Of a DNA stretch of 64,000 bases, positions 10,401-25,400 are shown piece by piece. The stretch comes from Rickettsiales bacterium UBA4270 (GTDB lineage: Bacteria; Pseudomonadota; Alphaproteobacteria; Rickettsiales; Deianiraeaceae). The notes beneath the pieces were generated by a model. That model worked only from the letters and a program-made list of their open reading frames with translations, did not search any database and had not been told where the DNA came from. How positions within the stretch are numbered: position 1 is the first letter of the stretch; each line of letters begins with the position of its first letter. Location: the NCBI GenBank assembly GCA_002395105.1, contig DGWA01000011.1:18314-82313 (forward strand), written 5' to 3'. The position numbers were made by a program, and so were the translations under genes.

Positions 10401-13400
10401 ATTTATATAATCATTAAACTCATAATCTGGAACATCTTGTGGCTCGTAATACTTTGTGCAATACGCTATTCGTATTTGTTTTGACAACTCATCAATATCA
10501 AGTTCCTTATCATCAAGTAAAATTCTACCGATCTTATCCTCTGAAAGTCTTGTAGCAAGTTCGTGTGCTTTACCTGCACTCTGATCATACCCAACTTCAA
10601 AAGTAATATTGTTATTATTCTTACATATTTTTTGACTAAGTAAAGCGTAGCTTCTGTATGATTTAAAATCTTTTACTTTTTTTCGTTCGTCTTTGATTAA
10701 TACTTTTGCTGCCTCTAGCTTTTTTGTATTTAATTTATTATAACCAAACAAATAATCAGTAGTTTTACCGTCCTTTCCAACCGTTCCTTCTACTCTGATA
10801 TTCTTAATAGACGAAAAAACGCCTGTTTTTTCAGTTGTTTGAATTAATTTATATTTTGGATTGTAAAACAATATTTCTGAAATTTCCCCTGTTGGCAAAT
10901 GCCCCTCGAAATAACTGACTCTCAATTTTTCATCCAAAAAATATTTGTAAACATTAAGATTATAATTACTTTGTCCTTTTTCGCATATTTCTTTTAGTTC
11001 TTGATAATTAAGAAGTTTAGAAAATAATACACAATTTTGATTAAAATCATAATAATAATGATTTCCACTACTCTTGACGTCTAGAACAAACCAGTCATAT
11101 ATGTTATAATCTTCGTTTACCGATAACAGTTTACTATACTCTTCATTTATTTTTTTATTGGTAAGCTCTATCAGAACTGGAATAAAAGAAACTTCTTCGC
11201 CACCGTTGTCTACTGGTACTCCTTGTTTAAAATCTATATAAACCAATGTATGTTGCAATTTTTTTTCGTTGTCATTATGATCTTTACGTAGACTATATAC
11301 TTCGAACGAGCCTTGTTCTATTCCATTTTTATATGAACCCTCCATTCTTTTTAGTCCATTAGGAAAATAATCGGTACACTTACCTTCTCGTTTCATATCT
11401 TTGTTTAAATAACATTCGGATTTTTTAACAAGTTCTAGTTTACTTTGGTCAAATCCTACAGATATTGTGCAATCAACTGATAGTTTATAATCTGATTTAT
11501 TAATATAAAATCTATCAATTTCCCCATCGCTATAATAATATATAACTTGTTTTTTATTATCGATAACACCATTATTAAAATATGCTTTATATAACACGTC
11601 ATTATCATTTATTACATACCCATATCCATGTTTTTTTCCAGATTTAAAGCCACCTTTATAAACAAGTTTTCCTTGTTCGTATAATTCACCTTCCCCGTCA
11701 TATTCGCCGTCTTTAAAATCACCAAGATATACAATATAATTTGAATATTTTGAAATTACAACACCATAACCATTCTTTGTTGCTTTTGTTTCGTTTGTTT
11801 TAACTTCATCTTTTATATCTTCCTGTTGTTTAAATTCTACTTGACCAAAATATATATCTCTTTCATTAATCACTTGTATTTTAACTTTTTTTAGTTTTTT
11901 CGCTAAGTCAGAGAATTTTTGTTTCACCAAGGCGACATATGAATCGTGATCAATATTTGCATTACTTAATTCATTACTAATAGAGCCATTTTTTACAGTT
12001 TTTGGTTCTTTATAAACATTAAGCTTACATTTAGTAAAATTTTCAACTGGTTCTCCATTATATTTATCAATGTAAGTGTCACCTTCTTGAAATATACCTT
12101 TTATAAAGCTACCTTCAAATAATAATTTTATTCCACCAATATACGTTCCATTGTCTATCATTGAGTAAAATTTACCATGTCCATTTTTTAATGAATTCAT
12201 AAATCCACCAACATACTTAATTTCTTGTTTGTCATCATAATCATGATATTCAGTAAGTGAATCTCCAGTAATTTGAAAATTTCTAATATCTGTTGTTATT
12301 ATTTCTTTAAACCTCCGTATGCCACTTGCGTAATATACATTACCTACAAATATACAGCTTGTAACATTACCACTGATATAGCATTTAATTCCATCTATCA
12401 TTAAAAATCTCTTGTTTATTACACCTTTTTCAAGTACACCACCAACATATGAGCCTTTTTCAAGAACATCTTTTCCCTGTTTTGCTCGTGAAAGATCATC
12501 ACAGTTAATAGAATATTCTGTGTTATAAACGGTACCTTGCCCAGATTTGTGTAAATTTTTTACTTGACCTACATAATATGAAATAGAGTTAGTAGCGTCT
12601 CTTTCAATTAATACTTCTTGTTTTTTATCTTCATTACTCTTATATACAGTATTCGCATCTATTTTCTTTGTTTCAGAAATTTTTGTTTCCATTCCTGCAT
12701 TATATTTTGCTTTGTAATTATAATATCCATCTTTGATTTCAATAGTTCCAGAATATGGAAGACATTGTTTAAATGTTCCTTTAAAACTAAAAAATTTATC
12801 CTTGCCGAACGGCTCATATAAATCTACTTCACCATTCTTTATTTTAAAATCTTTTATACGTGCGCGAAACTTTTCATATAGTTCCTGTTGTTCTAAAGAA
12901 GTTTTTTCTTTATATTCTTTTTCTCCTTCCTTAAAACCTGCAAATTGTTGTTCTTGTTCAACAAAGTTCTCATAACGAACAACATTTTTTCCTCTAAACA
13001 ACACATGATAGTTTTTATCACCTTTAGTATAATTATAACTCAAACAAGAAGAAGGATCTTGTTTTAAGCAATCTATGTTGAGATCATAAGGATCTATTGA
13101 TTCAATAACATTATACTCTTGAATACCTGTGAAAAATTGTTTCGTTTTAAACGAACTATGTTTATCGAAAACCATTTTTTCGTCTTGCTCGCCATTCTTT
13201 TTTATTAATAATTCATCAATATTACATCGTTTATTTAATTTTACAAATTTTTCCTCTATCTTATATTCTTCTCCTCCTGCTTGTTTATATTTAGTTGTTG
13301 TTTTTGTGCTAGGTAAACAACTTTTTGTACTATCATAACCATATTTCACATCATAGCTTTTAGCACCGTTAACTTTAACTACTTTTTCAACTGGAATAAT

Positions 13401-16400
13401 ATCCTTACCATCATTCCGACGACCTATTGTAACTTGAACTCCTACTCGTTGTTTAAAACAATTTTTATATTCAAAAGATTTTGTATTTTGTATGTCATCA
13501 AACGTAAAAGATGGTACTTCTACTTCTTCAAAAAATGAAATATCACCAATATCAACTGTTACAGTAGTTTGTCCAACAGTAATTTCGTATTTTCCATCGC
13601 TTTTTTTGTTTTCTTCAGGAAAAGACAATTTATTATCTTTTACAAAATGTTGACTATCATACCTTATAATGTTAAAAAAATTTTTTATGTCGATAAAATT
13701 ATTATTTGTATCAGAAAATTCAACAAAGTAATGTTTTTTAAAAGGGACACCACGATTATTTTTAAAAATTGACAATGGGTCGATCGTAAAATCAAATTCA
13801 AAAGCTTCGACCATTTTTCCCATACTATTTACACATATTAAAAAGTTGCTTTCCTTATAATATTCAATTTTTGAACTATCTTGATACTTGAACGTAGCAT
13901 CTTTTTTTCCTGTAGTAATGCTTTCAATTGGTTTTTCACTCGTTAACCTTAACACTTTTCCAAAAACACCATCTATTGTTTGTTCTTCGTAAACGATGAT
14001 ACCTTCTCCGCTATCAACGCGCAGCTGTTCTTCTCCTTCAATATTGTAAAAAATATTAGTACCATAAAGTTTACTTTCTTTTACAGCATATGTATTCTTC
14101 CCTGTTTCAGCTTGGCCAGTTTTGTGCATCACAATATAATCAGTACGATCATCGTCTTCTCTATCGTCTTTTCTAAAACTGGTTTTTACACTATTTATGT
14201 TTCCATCCTTATATTTATATTCTTTTTTTTTTGAAAAGCAGCCATCGTCTAAAAGCCAGTCATCATCATTTGAAAGATTATATATATCGTTATCAAGATC
14301 CACTCTCTGCTCTTTTAATTCATTAATTTTTTTTGGTGAACAATATTTTTCAATAATCTTACCATTTCTACTATACTTATATAAAAATGTTTCAAAATTA
14401 CTGTTTTGATGTGTTTTACTCTCATCAAAGGCATTTTTAAGTAATTGTTTAAATCGATCATTTTCATCTTCGTCCTCTTTGCTTGAATCTTTTGCTTTAT
14501 TTATAAGTTCGGCAAATTTAACTTTTTGTAGTTGACTTAATGTAAAATCATTCTTCTTTTCTAACCGATAAAAAACCTTTGATTGAATTTCGTCATTTTC
14601 ATCATAAGTAGTTTCAGTCATTGTAAAGTTACTATAATCATATTTAATTTCTTTATTACCTTCCCTCTTGAACGTATCCACCCACTCATTATATAAAAAT
14701 TGCTGTTGTTCTTTGTTTCCATTCTCATCATTCCTATATCTATACTGAATGTCATTTTGATAAATATAGTTATAACCATCAGAATCTTTTTTAGCTAGTT
14801 TACTTGAATCCATTTCACCGACATTAGTGTTTTTACCGTTTGTGTAAAGAAAACTGTCAACTATAAAATATATTTCCGTTTCTCTTGATTTAGTATGTTT
14901 TACAATTCCTGCATTCTTATCAACTTCGTATTGTTCTGTTATTCCACTTTCGTCACCTTCACTAACAGTCATTTTTGAAAGATATAAACTGTTGTCATAT
15001 TCATATTTGTATACTTGTTTTTTATCGCAGGTAATTTTTCTTTTTTTACCCACAAATTTTATATTATTAGAATAAACTGTTCTTTTTGTTATATTATCAT
15101 TGTTATCTATATATTCAAACTCTTCAACTCGTTTTAATTTATCAAAACAATCATATTTACATATTCTTGTTATTCTTTGTCTTTCGTCATAAAGATAGAC
15201 TGTTTTTTTAGGAATATTTAAATCATCATATTCTATATTTTGAACAATTGTATATATTTTGTTGTTCAGTTTTTTTGTTTTTCTTAGTTCTCTACTTTTT
15301 ATATTAATACCATCTTCTTTGTATTCAATGTTCTCAACATATGAACCATATTGGTTATTGTTACTTGTTATTGTTATCGATTTTAATTTATCATTGTCAT
15401 AAATATATTGTTTTTTATACACAATGTCTTTGCCTGTTTTTTTTTCGACAGACATTTTCTTCCCATTTGCAAAATGACATGATAATATACTTTTTCCGCA
15501 TTTGATTTCTATTTCTCCTGTTTTTTTATAATTATATTTTGATGTTATACCGCTAATTTTGTCTTCTGCTTGTGATATCTCATCGCTATCTTCTTTGTAT
15601 GAAAAAGTTTTATCCTCATCAAGCATCATTTGTTCTGGTGGCAACGTTGAGATATTATGATATAAACAAACTTTTTTCAATTTCCTAAATATACGATTTT
15701 TATCATCAAGTTGCATAACATATTGATAACTGTCATTTGCAGAGAACACTTCATCGCTAGTTATAATATTATCTTTATATTTCGTTTTCCTATATAATTT
15801 AAATCCGCTATTTTTGTTAATCTTATAGTCATTAGCTTCTGAATTAACATCATCAGTATATTTTATATATATTTCTTCTTCAGTTGCATCTTTCTGTTTA
15901 TATATAACAACACCTCCGTTTAAATCGATAATTTTATTATAATATATATTATTTATTTTGTCATAACATGTCAACTCAATTTTGTTTTGTCCGTAAATTA
16001 CTTTGGTCTTTATTTTATCATCCTCTTCTGTTTTTATTTCTATTTTACTTGTTTCCTTCTTACCGTTAAAAAATGTTGTCGTTGTTATTGTTGCACTATC
16101 TTTTTTATCAACAGTCTCTGTTTTAAGCAATGATTTATCTGTTGAATAAAAATATTTGATGTTGTTTTCTTCTTTAATATGTGGTACATTTGGATCATCA
16201 TAATAATATACTGTAAATCTTACATTACCTGAACCGTCATAGTAGATTTCTTTTTCTACAATATCATTTTTTTTGATTATTTTTAAGTATATTTTATTAT
16301 CCTCAAACTTTTGTATTTCGTGATAATCACTATCGATTATCTCTTTTTTAAATAATCCTGTTGAATTACTATAATATTCAATAATATGTCCAACACCTGT

Positions 16401-19400
16401 TTGATTGTATGCTTTAATACTTATTGATCCGTCTTCGTCTTCTATTGGTATTTTAGATTCATTGCTTATCGATCCTGAAATTTCAATTGAATCACCTGTA
16501 TTGCGTTCACATTTTGTACTAATTCCATTGCCATCAAATAAATCTTTGGTTTTTATATCTCGTCCATCGTCATTGTCTTGAATTTCTCTTTCTTTTGTTA
16601 ATAAACCATAATTATTAGATTCTAACTCTTTAAATGGTTTATACTTATTTTTTAATAAAAATATTCTTGCTCCATCTTTTTCATATTGTATTTTTTTTAT
16701 TTCATTCCCAATTTTATCAAAAATTATATCATATAATGGTTTTTCATCATTGTTCATACTGTATGTTCTTTTATATTTTTTTACGTACTCTTCACCATTT
16801 GAACTTTCAGATACAGTTTGATATTTTTCGTTTTTTTCAGTATCATATTCTGTATTTGTTTTACAATATATATTTTTAATGTTATCGTGTTGAACAGTTG
16901 ATACTTCACGATTTTGAGTATCATAAGTAAAATCTTTTTCCGACAAAATTACATGGTTTTGATTGTCATTTTTGTAATCTTTTATGTCTCCCTGATAGTA
17001 AATTTCTTTAATAATTTTATCACCATCGCGCTCTTGTTTTTTATATTTTAATTGCGTGTCACTTTCGTATATTACACATGGTTGTTTTTGTTTGTCTTTA
17101 TATTCTTTTATTGTTGTTATATTTTTGTTACCATATGTAACCAGTTTTATTTCTCGTCCTTCATCATCATATTCTATTTGCTTAGTCATAGTGCCATTTT
17201 GATATTCGTTTTGTTTAATACAATGTATTCCGTCTTTATGTTCATAATCTAATTCTTTTTTTATGTCATCAAACGACATTTTGTCCCTTATTGAATTATA
17301 TATGTTCGAGAGTTGACCTTTTGGTATATCGTTGTTTTTTAGTTTGTAAATTATAAACTCTGAGTTCTTTTTCGCTTGATTCTGATCGAATATTTCGTAC
17401 TCAGTACAAGTTGCGACAATTGCGTTTGTATTGTTATCATAACGAAAAAAATAAGATACTAATGATGAATCAGTCGGATATAAACTAACCTTTAACGTAT
17501 AATCATTTTTTTGCATAACAACACTACTACAATCTGCGAAAAATCGCTTTAGTTTGGCTATCCCGTCTTTAAACGAATAAAGTTCTTCGCATAATAATGA
17601 ATGGTTATCTTTTGATAAATATTTCCTATATCCTTTTATTGTTTCATCTTTCTCTTTCTTATGCTTATACTCGTGTTTATTTAAAAGATAATTGTCATAA
17701 ACTTTCTCATTTACTTCCGTTTCGATATTAAACTCGGTTTCGCTTACAAATGTTGTTGTAGTTGATGATACTTTTTTTTTGTAACTTTTATCTTTAAATT
17801 CATTAATTACAGTCTTTAACACAACACCTTTCTTATCTTTTGTTGTTTCCTTTATTTTGAAATTTTCATCGTCCACAGTCTCTTCATATACATTGCCATT
17901 GTTATATTTTTTTTTACATATACGCTTACCGTAAATATTGCATCCACCAATAACTTCACCGGCTTTTTTTTCAGAATATATTAAACCACTATTACCGCGT
18001 GTTTTTTTAAAAATAGGAATATATGTATTGTAAATATCGCTATATTTATAAATCGAACTTATAGTGCCTTGATCTATAACTTTTACTGTTTTTTCTTTAT
18101 TATCCCATTCATAATCAATTGATATATTATTTATTACGGCAATCTCTTTGATTGCTTGTTTCAATCGTTCTATTGAATCATTATCATCATTTTTTACTTT
18201 AATTTTTCTTTTACCCCCATTATACGTTTTTAACTTTCTTCCTTCTGTATCATATTTTGTTACACTTATAAGTATTTCTCCATCAAATTGAGCCTCAAAC
18301 ATATTATTATTAACAGTAACATATATAAAATCATATGTTTTATCTTTGTTTTTTTCTCGATGTTGTACTAATTTTCTCTCAAGAATTATACCAGTCGACT
18401 TATCATATTCACAAGTTTCCTCGTCATAACATCGTTTATCATAATAACTTGTAACTTTTGAAGAATATTTTGGCAAAAAGTATTTCTCAAAACCTGGAAA
18501 ATTATTTTTCAATATTTGTTTTTCTGAAAAAATATTTAAATCATACTTCCGTTCTATATTTTTTATTTTTAATTTTTCTTTCGTAGTAGTTGATACATTA
18601 GAGAATATACTAACTGTATCATATTCGTTAGAGTCGTCACCATACTCTGAACTAATAACAAAATATGTTCCATTTTTGTTATATTGATGTTGTTGTTTAT
18701 TTTTTTTGCTAACAATACTTTTTATTTGAGATTCTTCACCGTCAAAAACGTATTGTTTTTCAATCATAAGTTCACTGCCAAATAAGTATTTTTCAGTCTG
18801 AACTTCTACAAAATCTTTTTTAGAACTATCTAAACTTGAAACAATTTTTACTTGAGAACCTTCAATAGATCTTTCAACTTTTTTATCTTCTACGTCACAT
18901 TCGAGGCTATCAAGTTGTGATTGATCTTTAGCACTAATAACAAATTTTTCAATTATATCATAACCATCGCCATTTCTTACTACTCTATCTGCCGTTCTTT
19001 GAAAAATGTTATTATTTTTTATAATATCATCATAAAATCGCAAACCTTCGATAAAATCGCCGTCTCTAAAACGTCCTTGTTCCAATACAACTAGTTCTTT
19101 GTTTTCTTCTGATGCTTTTTTTTTATCTGCATCAGTATATTTATGAACTAACTTACCTTGACCATTAAATAATCCACGTACGAAATCACCTTCGTATGTT
19201 GTTTTTTTATCGTATTGAAGCTGGCCATGCCCGCTATACTCACATTCTACATTTTCATTAAATTCGCCTTCATATATTAATTCTCCATTACTGTTATCGA
19301 ACAATTTACCTTTCAACGGATTCAAATTTTTCATTTTTCCTGTAAATTTAAACTTACACTTATCAAGCATAAAGTCTGTTACATTTACGATGCCTGTATC

Positions 19401-22400
19401 GTAATCTTTGTATTTCAATAAAGTAAATTTGTTTTTTAAATTATCTACCTGATGCTCAATAACACCGTTTTTATAAGAAAAACTATGCTTTTCTTCACCA
19501 GCCGTTTCACGCTCTTCATTGTTTTCGTTTCCAACTATGTTACCTGTGTCAGGGACAAATGACGGTATTTTATCGTCCGATATTGTTTCAGAACTACTAA
19601 AACGACCTTCAAATATTTTATAATCACCATTTATATCAATATAACATAATCCTTGTGCTTGTATACCATGATTACTTGACTTAACTTTATCAATTTGTAT
19701 ATGTGATTTTATATATTTTTTTGTACCTAAAAAACTATCAATACCACTAATATATGGTTTTTTTCCAGAAAGATCTTTATCTGCTTTGTTCCAAAATTCT
19801 TGAATTGTACATAAACCATCGCTGTTATGTCTGCATGCTTTAATTATTTCACCATTTTTATCCATTTCTAACAACGTTTCTTCTGATTCATTAGTTTTTT
19901 CTCCAGAAAAACTACAATTTTCTATAAACTTGTTAATTTTACCTTTTTTATCGTAACTAACATATTTGTACCATTTTTTATTGTCATCGTAACATACAAT
20001 AGACGATATTTTATTCATACAAGCATTATCTTTATAATACATTCCTTGTTCCAACAAACTTTTAACACTATTGACGCCAATTGCATCACTGTTAACGCCA
20101 TTTTCTGAAAAATTAATCATGCAAGTATTTTTTTTATTTGCATTATCTGTATCTTCTAGCATTAAACATTTTAATGTCATATTTCCACCTAAATCTCTTG
20201 TATATTTTTGCGTTATGGTTTGAGTTCCTTTTATAATCTTAACATTTATTCCTCCTCTAGCATTAGCAATTATAGTGTATTCTTGATCAGAAATCAGTTT
20301 ATCTTGCTCCCATTCTCCAATAATAGTAAAATTTCTGTCTGTCACTGTTATATTTGGACCGCTTTTTGCTTGTATTTCGCACGATTTATTGTTATAAACA
20401 TAAAACTCACCTTTACCATTTCTAGTAAATTCTACCTTGCCATTAGTCTTGACAGACTTGAATTCTCCATTATAAATGATTTTACCACCAAGATACTTTT
20501 TCCCTCTTTTAATATAAAAAGAATCACCATCGAAGTCAAAATCACCATCATAAAGATAATAATTACTATTATCTTCAATGCTTACAAAACCTTTACACTT
20601 CCATTTATTGTCACTTTCACATGTTTTCTCAAAGCTTGTTAAAACTTTTTGCTTAGCGTCTATTTTAGTTAAACTCGCAGTTTTGCCCTCAACATTGCTT
20701 TTTTGTTCATCTCTCGTACTCACAACAGAATACTCCTCGTGCTTTTCAATTATAGTTCCTGTTTGGTTTTTACTTTGTTTTGTACATTTTTTTATCAGAT
20801 TTTTATTATTTGAATCATCGTATTCAATTTCGGTAAAATCACCCTCAACCTTATTTCCATTTTGATCGCAATTTTTTATTTCATGCTTTATTCTTCCTTC
20901 TATTCCATATTCATCCATATTAAACTTGTTTACATCCTGAGGATCAGGATATATAATTCTTGCAACTCTATATTGTTTAAAATCAGCACTTGATAAATCA
21001 AGAGCACTTGCTATATATGAGTCATCTAAACTGAGATTAAAATTTTTTTTTATATTTTCTAGTGTTTCGCCATTTTTAGATTTATCAAATACAAGAATAT
21101 GTGAAACTTTTCCTTCTTTAATAACACTATATTTATAAACAATTGAATCTAAATTCAATTGTGGAACGCCATTATTTTTACGTGGTCTTGATGTAGATGA
21201 TACAAGATTTCCTCCTCTATACTGTTTAATTGTTTTAGAACCTGCTCCTGAATCAATACAACTAGTTGAAAAATCGCCATTAACAATGTATTTATCATTT
21301 TCTTCTTTAAAAGAACCATCGATTTCTGTATCTTTATCAATTTTAATGTTTACAACTTTGTCTGTTCGTAAAAGATTGTAAAATGATGTAATTTTATTGC
21401 AAATTACAAAATTTTCTGATAAAACTTTTAATTTTCCTTGAGATATTTTAGTACCTGAAAACGTACCTTTATAGTGGAAATCCTTATTTAAATATTCTAC
21501 GTTGTGTCCATTTTCAACAACGTATGCATATGCATTTTTACAATTACTATCTAATTTTACATTTTTAATCGTTTCGGAAGTCATTATATTGTCATGTGCT
21601 TGGCCGTTTTGTTGTTTTTCGTTATTTTGTGATTTAAATAATTTAAAAAAATCAAGACTTACCTTAACTCCTTTGACAAGATTAAAACTAAAATCAAACT
21701 CACCCTCTTCCACAAGTCCATCGTAATATCTTATACCAGAATAAACATTTTCTCCTGTTTTCTTAAGATGACCTATACAAAAAAAACTACCACCATTTTT
21801 TTCAGAAAATTCTTTAAACACTTTATGTCCTAAATCTACATTATTTTCATTGCTATACAATTGAACTATAACATTTCCATTTTCTTCTTTCGTAGCTTGC
21901 GTTGGATAATTACTTTTATCTTCAGAATTATCTGTTGTATTATCATATTTATATTTTATATTTTTTATTAAATATTCAACATTACTGGAAGCATTTTTTT
22001 TAGTTATACTATCAATTAAACCAATGTTAAAAACCGTTGTAATTGTGGAATTATCACCTTGTTTTTCACATGCTTTGATAAGCATATCATTATCACTCTT
22101 AAACGTTGCATATTTTTTAATATCTTCCTCAATTTTAGACACAAAACGACGTTTTTTGTCTATTGATTTGAAATCTGCTGTAATTTCTTTAGTATTTCCT
22201 TCTTTGTGAATAATACGTTGAAGTTCATATTTTTTACTATAAGTTGACTGTGAACATTTATTCCCTTCATGTATATCGATTTGAATTGTGTCTTCATTTT
22301 TGTGTTCAATGGTATATTTTTTTGTTGCATCAAGTTTATCATTTTTAAAAAATCCTTCAAGAATGTCATCTTTTTTTAATTTTACATTTAAACTATCGTC

Positions 22401-25400
22401 AATTTGTAAATTATCAGTTTTAGATGTTATATTTATTTTTCCTTGTTTTAAAACACCTTTATCAAAATACCCATCATTATCATGATTTTCATTATCTTTT
22501 GATGTTTGTATCGTTTGATTATCACATTCAATACAACCTGTTTTTATTAAATATTTGTTAATATCTAAATCATTAACATCTGTTTTAGTTATGAACTCAT
22601 CACCTACAAATTTTTTACCATCTTTCTTAATATGACCTGATATTTTTGAATTTGCTTTCTCTTTAACCAAACAAGCACATATTTTTTCTGTATCAACTTC
22701 ATTTTTAATTTTTTCTATATAATAGCCAAAATCTATATTTTCTAATTCTTCTTCCGTGAAAGCTCCACCTTGCGTATCCGGTGCATTATTACAACAAATA
22801 AATATTTCATTATCTTTTGTATCAATTTTAATTCCTTTGAGTTTTTTACTACCATCGTATTCAAAATCAGCTTTATAATAATCTTTTACATTATTATCAG
22901 CATGTGTGCCGTTAGTAACAGGAAATTCAAATGTCTTCAATTTATCTCTGTCATATTCTCTACGTTGTTGAGCTATAACCATGTTTTTGATACGTAAATT
23001 TTTATTCGCAGATGGATCAAAAACTGCGTTTTTAATAAGTTGTTCAATTTGGTCATATATTTCAATTTTATCACGTATGTTAATATCGTTATTGCTAAGT
23101 AGCAAACCTGAATCATTATTACTGCAAAACTCATAAACATCTTTTTTGTTATCAGAATATAATATTTCTAACTTTTTAAAATTACCATTATCATCAAGAC
23201 TTATAACAGCATTAACAAAATTACCATTTTTATCTTTAAAAAAATTAATCACATTGGCATTTTTGTCTTTGACTTCGATATACAATGAATTAGCATCAAA
23301 TTTATTTTCATTGTTCAATTCAGCATAAAATCTTTCTTTATCTCCTGGAAGTTTAACTACTCCTTTTTTTAAGTTACCTCTATCTTTATCAAAACTACCT
23401 GTAATTTCTATGTTGCCATTACTATGTTTAACTTTTTTAGTCAATTCTCTTGCTAAGTAAGTTACGCCCAAAACCGGAAGAGATATAGCACCGGCAAAAG
23501 CACCAGCAATAGTCTTTATTATATCCATTTTTTTACTATTAACTTGTACAGTCCCTTCAATTATATTATTACCTGAGAACTTTCCTTGATATGTAATGTC
23601 TTTTTGTTGTAATTTACCTTCAATTAATTGCTTGTTTTTATCAAATTTACCTTCTGAATAACTATCTTGTTTATTTACATAACCACTATATTGGTTACTG
23701 CTAATGTCGTATGACAAATAACTACTTATCTTTGAATTTTTATTCAATTTATCATTAATTTTGAGTCTGTCCAGGTCATTACCAAAATATTTATCAACTC
23801 TTTCATTATTATTATTGAATAATATATCTGCCTCCTTTGCAATTTCAAAACATTCTTTTTTGCCATCTTTATCAATTCTTGTGATATCTGTATATTCTTC
23901 ACTGCTATTGTCATAATTAAAATCATATTTTTTTATACCGTTGTTTACTTTACTGTGAATTTCTACACTTTTGATAACACTATCTTGACACGTTTCATAC
24001 TTTTTAAAGTCATCACTTTCTACTATATTTGTAAAGTTTTTTCCGTCACCACGAAAATCATTTAATACTTCGTATTTTTGTTTTTCATCACTATACTTAT
24101 AAACCCTATATCCATCATAACGAGTCGTTTCCGTTTTCATTGTTCCTTCATAATTTAAATGTATACCGTTTGGAAACTCAATTGCTATTTCTTGTTTTAT
24201 GTCAATGCGATCGTTTGATGCTTGAAAAATAAATTTTATTGGTAAAGTCGAATTACATTTTTGATAGTCACTAAGCTCCTTTATAATATCTTTTATTACA
24301 GCATCATTACTATGTTCGGTTTGTTTATAAATAAAATCTTTTAAAAGATCAACATTGTTTTCGTTAAACAGGCACAAAATTTGACCGGATAATTTATTGT
24401 CTATAAAATTTGCTTTAATATCAAATCCTTCTCCTTTAATTTCTGCTTGTCCAGTTTTGACGAGTCTGAAATTTTCTTCTTTTACTCTTGTCTTGATTTC
24501 GCAATTATCAAAAACTGAATAAGATGATTTTAATTTTGCCACGATTACTTTATGAGCACTGTTAAATTGCACGTCTTTACTAAAATAATTTGATTCTCCT
24601 TCTTCAAAAGAACCTACAATTTCTCCGCTATTTAAGTCTTTTTCTGTTTGCTTGTATACAACATATTCATCGTCTTTAATCCCAAATTCTCCAGAAACTT
24701 TGCTTGGTTTAATAATACTATCAAATTTATAATTAGTATCACTACATCTTTTTTTCATAAATGTCTTTTTCATCTTTTGATCATTGTAGTTCATCGTATT
24801 AATTATAATTTCATCGGTATTTGTATCATTTTGTATTTCATATTTTACTCCTTTATTATTTCTAAAAAACTCAACTAAATTATCCTTACAGTTTTTTATA
24901 AAACTTTTAGCGTTTTTAAAATTAAAATTACCTTTAAATTTATACAACAGATTTAATTTACCTTGATCGTTATATTTTCTTAACACGAAAGTATCGTCTG
25001 ATCCTTTTTCTATTTGTAATGATACACGACGATTTTTATTTCTAATTGTTCCTCTGTTACCGCCACTACCATCAAACATGATATCATCTGTTATTTTAAC
25101 GTCGTCAGGTAAATCGTTACATATATCACCAAAAAATCTTAGATCTTTTACAACGCTGTTGACGTCTGTTTTTAAAATATAATGTAATTTATGTTCATTT
25201 TCGCTAATATCATAACCTTCGGTTATAACCGTATCGTTTTTCTTTTGTTCAACATTATAACTATTGTCTTCTTTTCGTCCTATTGAAATATCTTTGTTGC
25301 CAATATTGTCTATATAATCATAACAAAATTTACACTTCACTGTATCACCTGGTTTGTATTTTTTGTTATGAGGAAATATTTTATCGTCTAAAACATCTAA

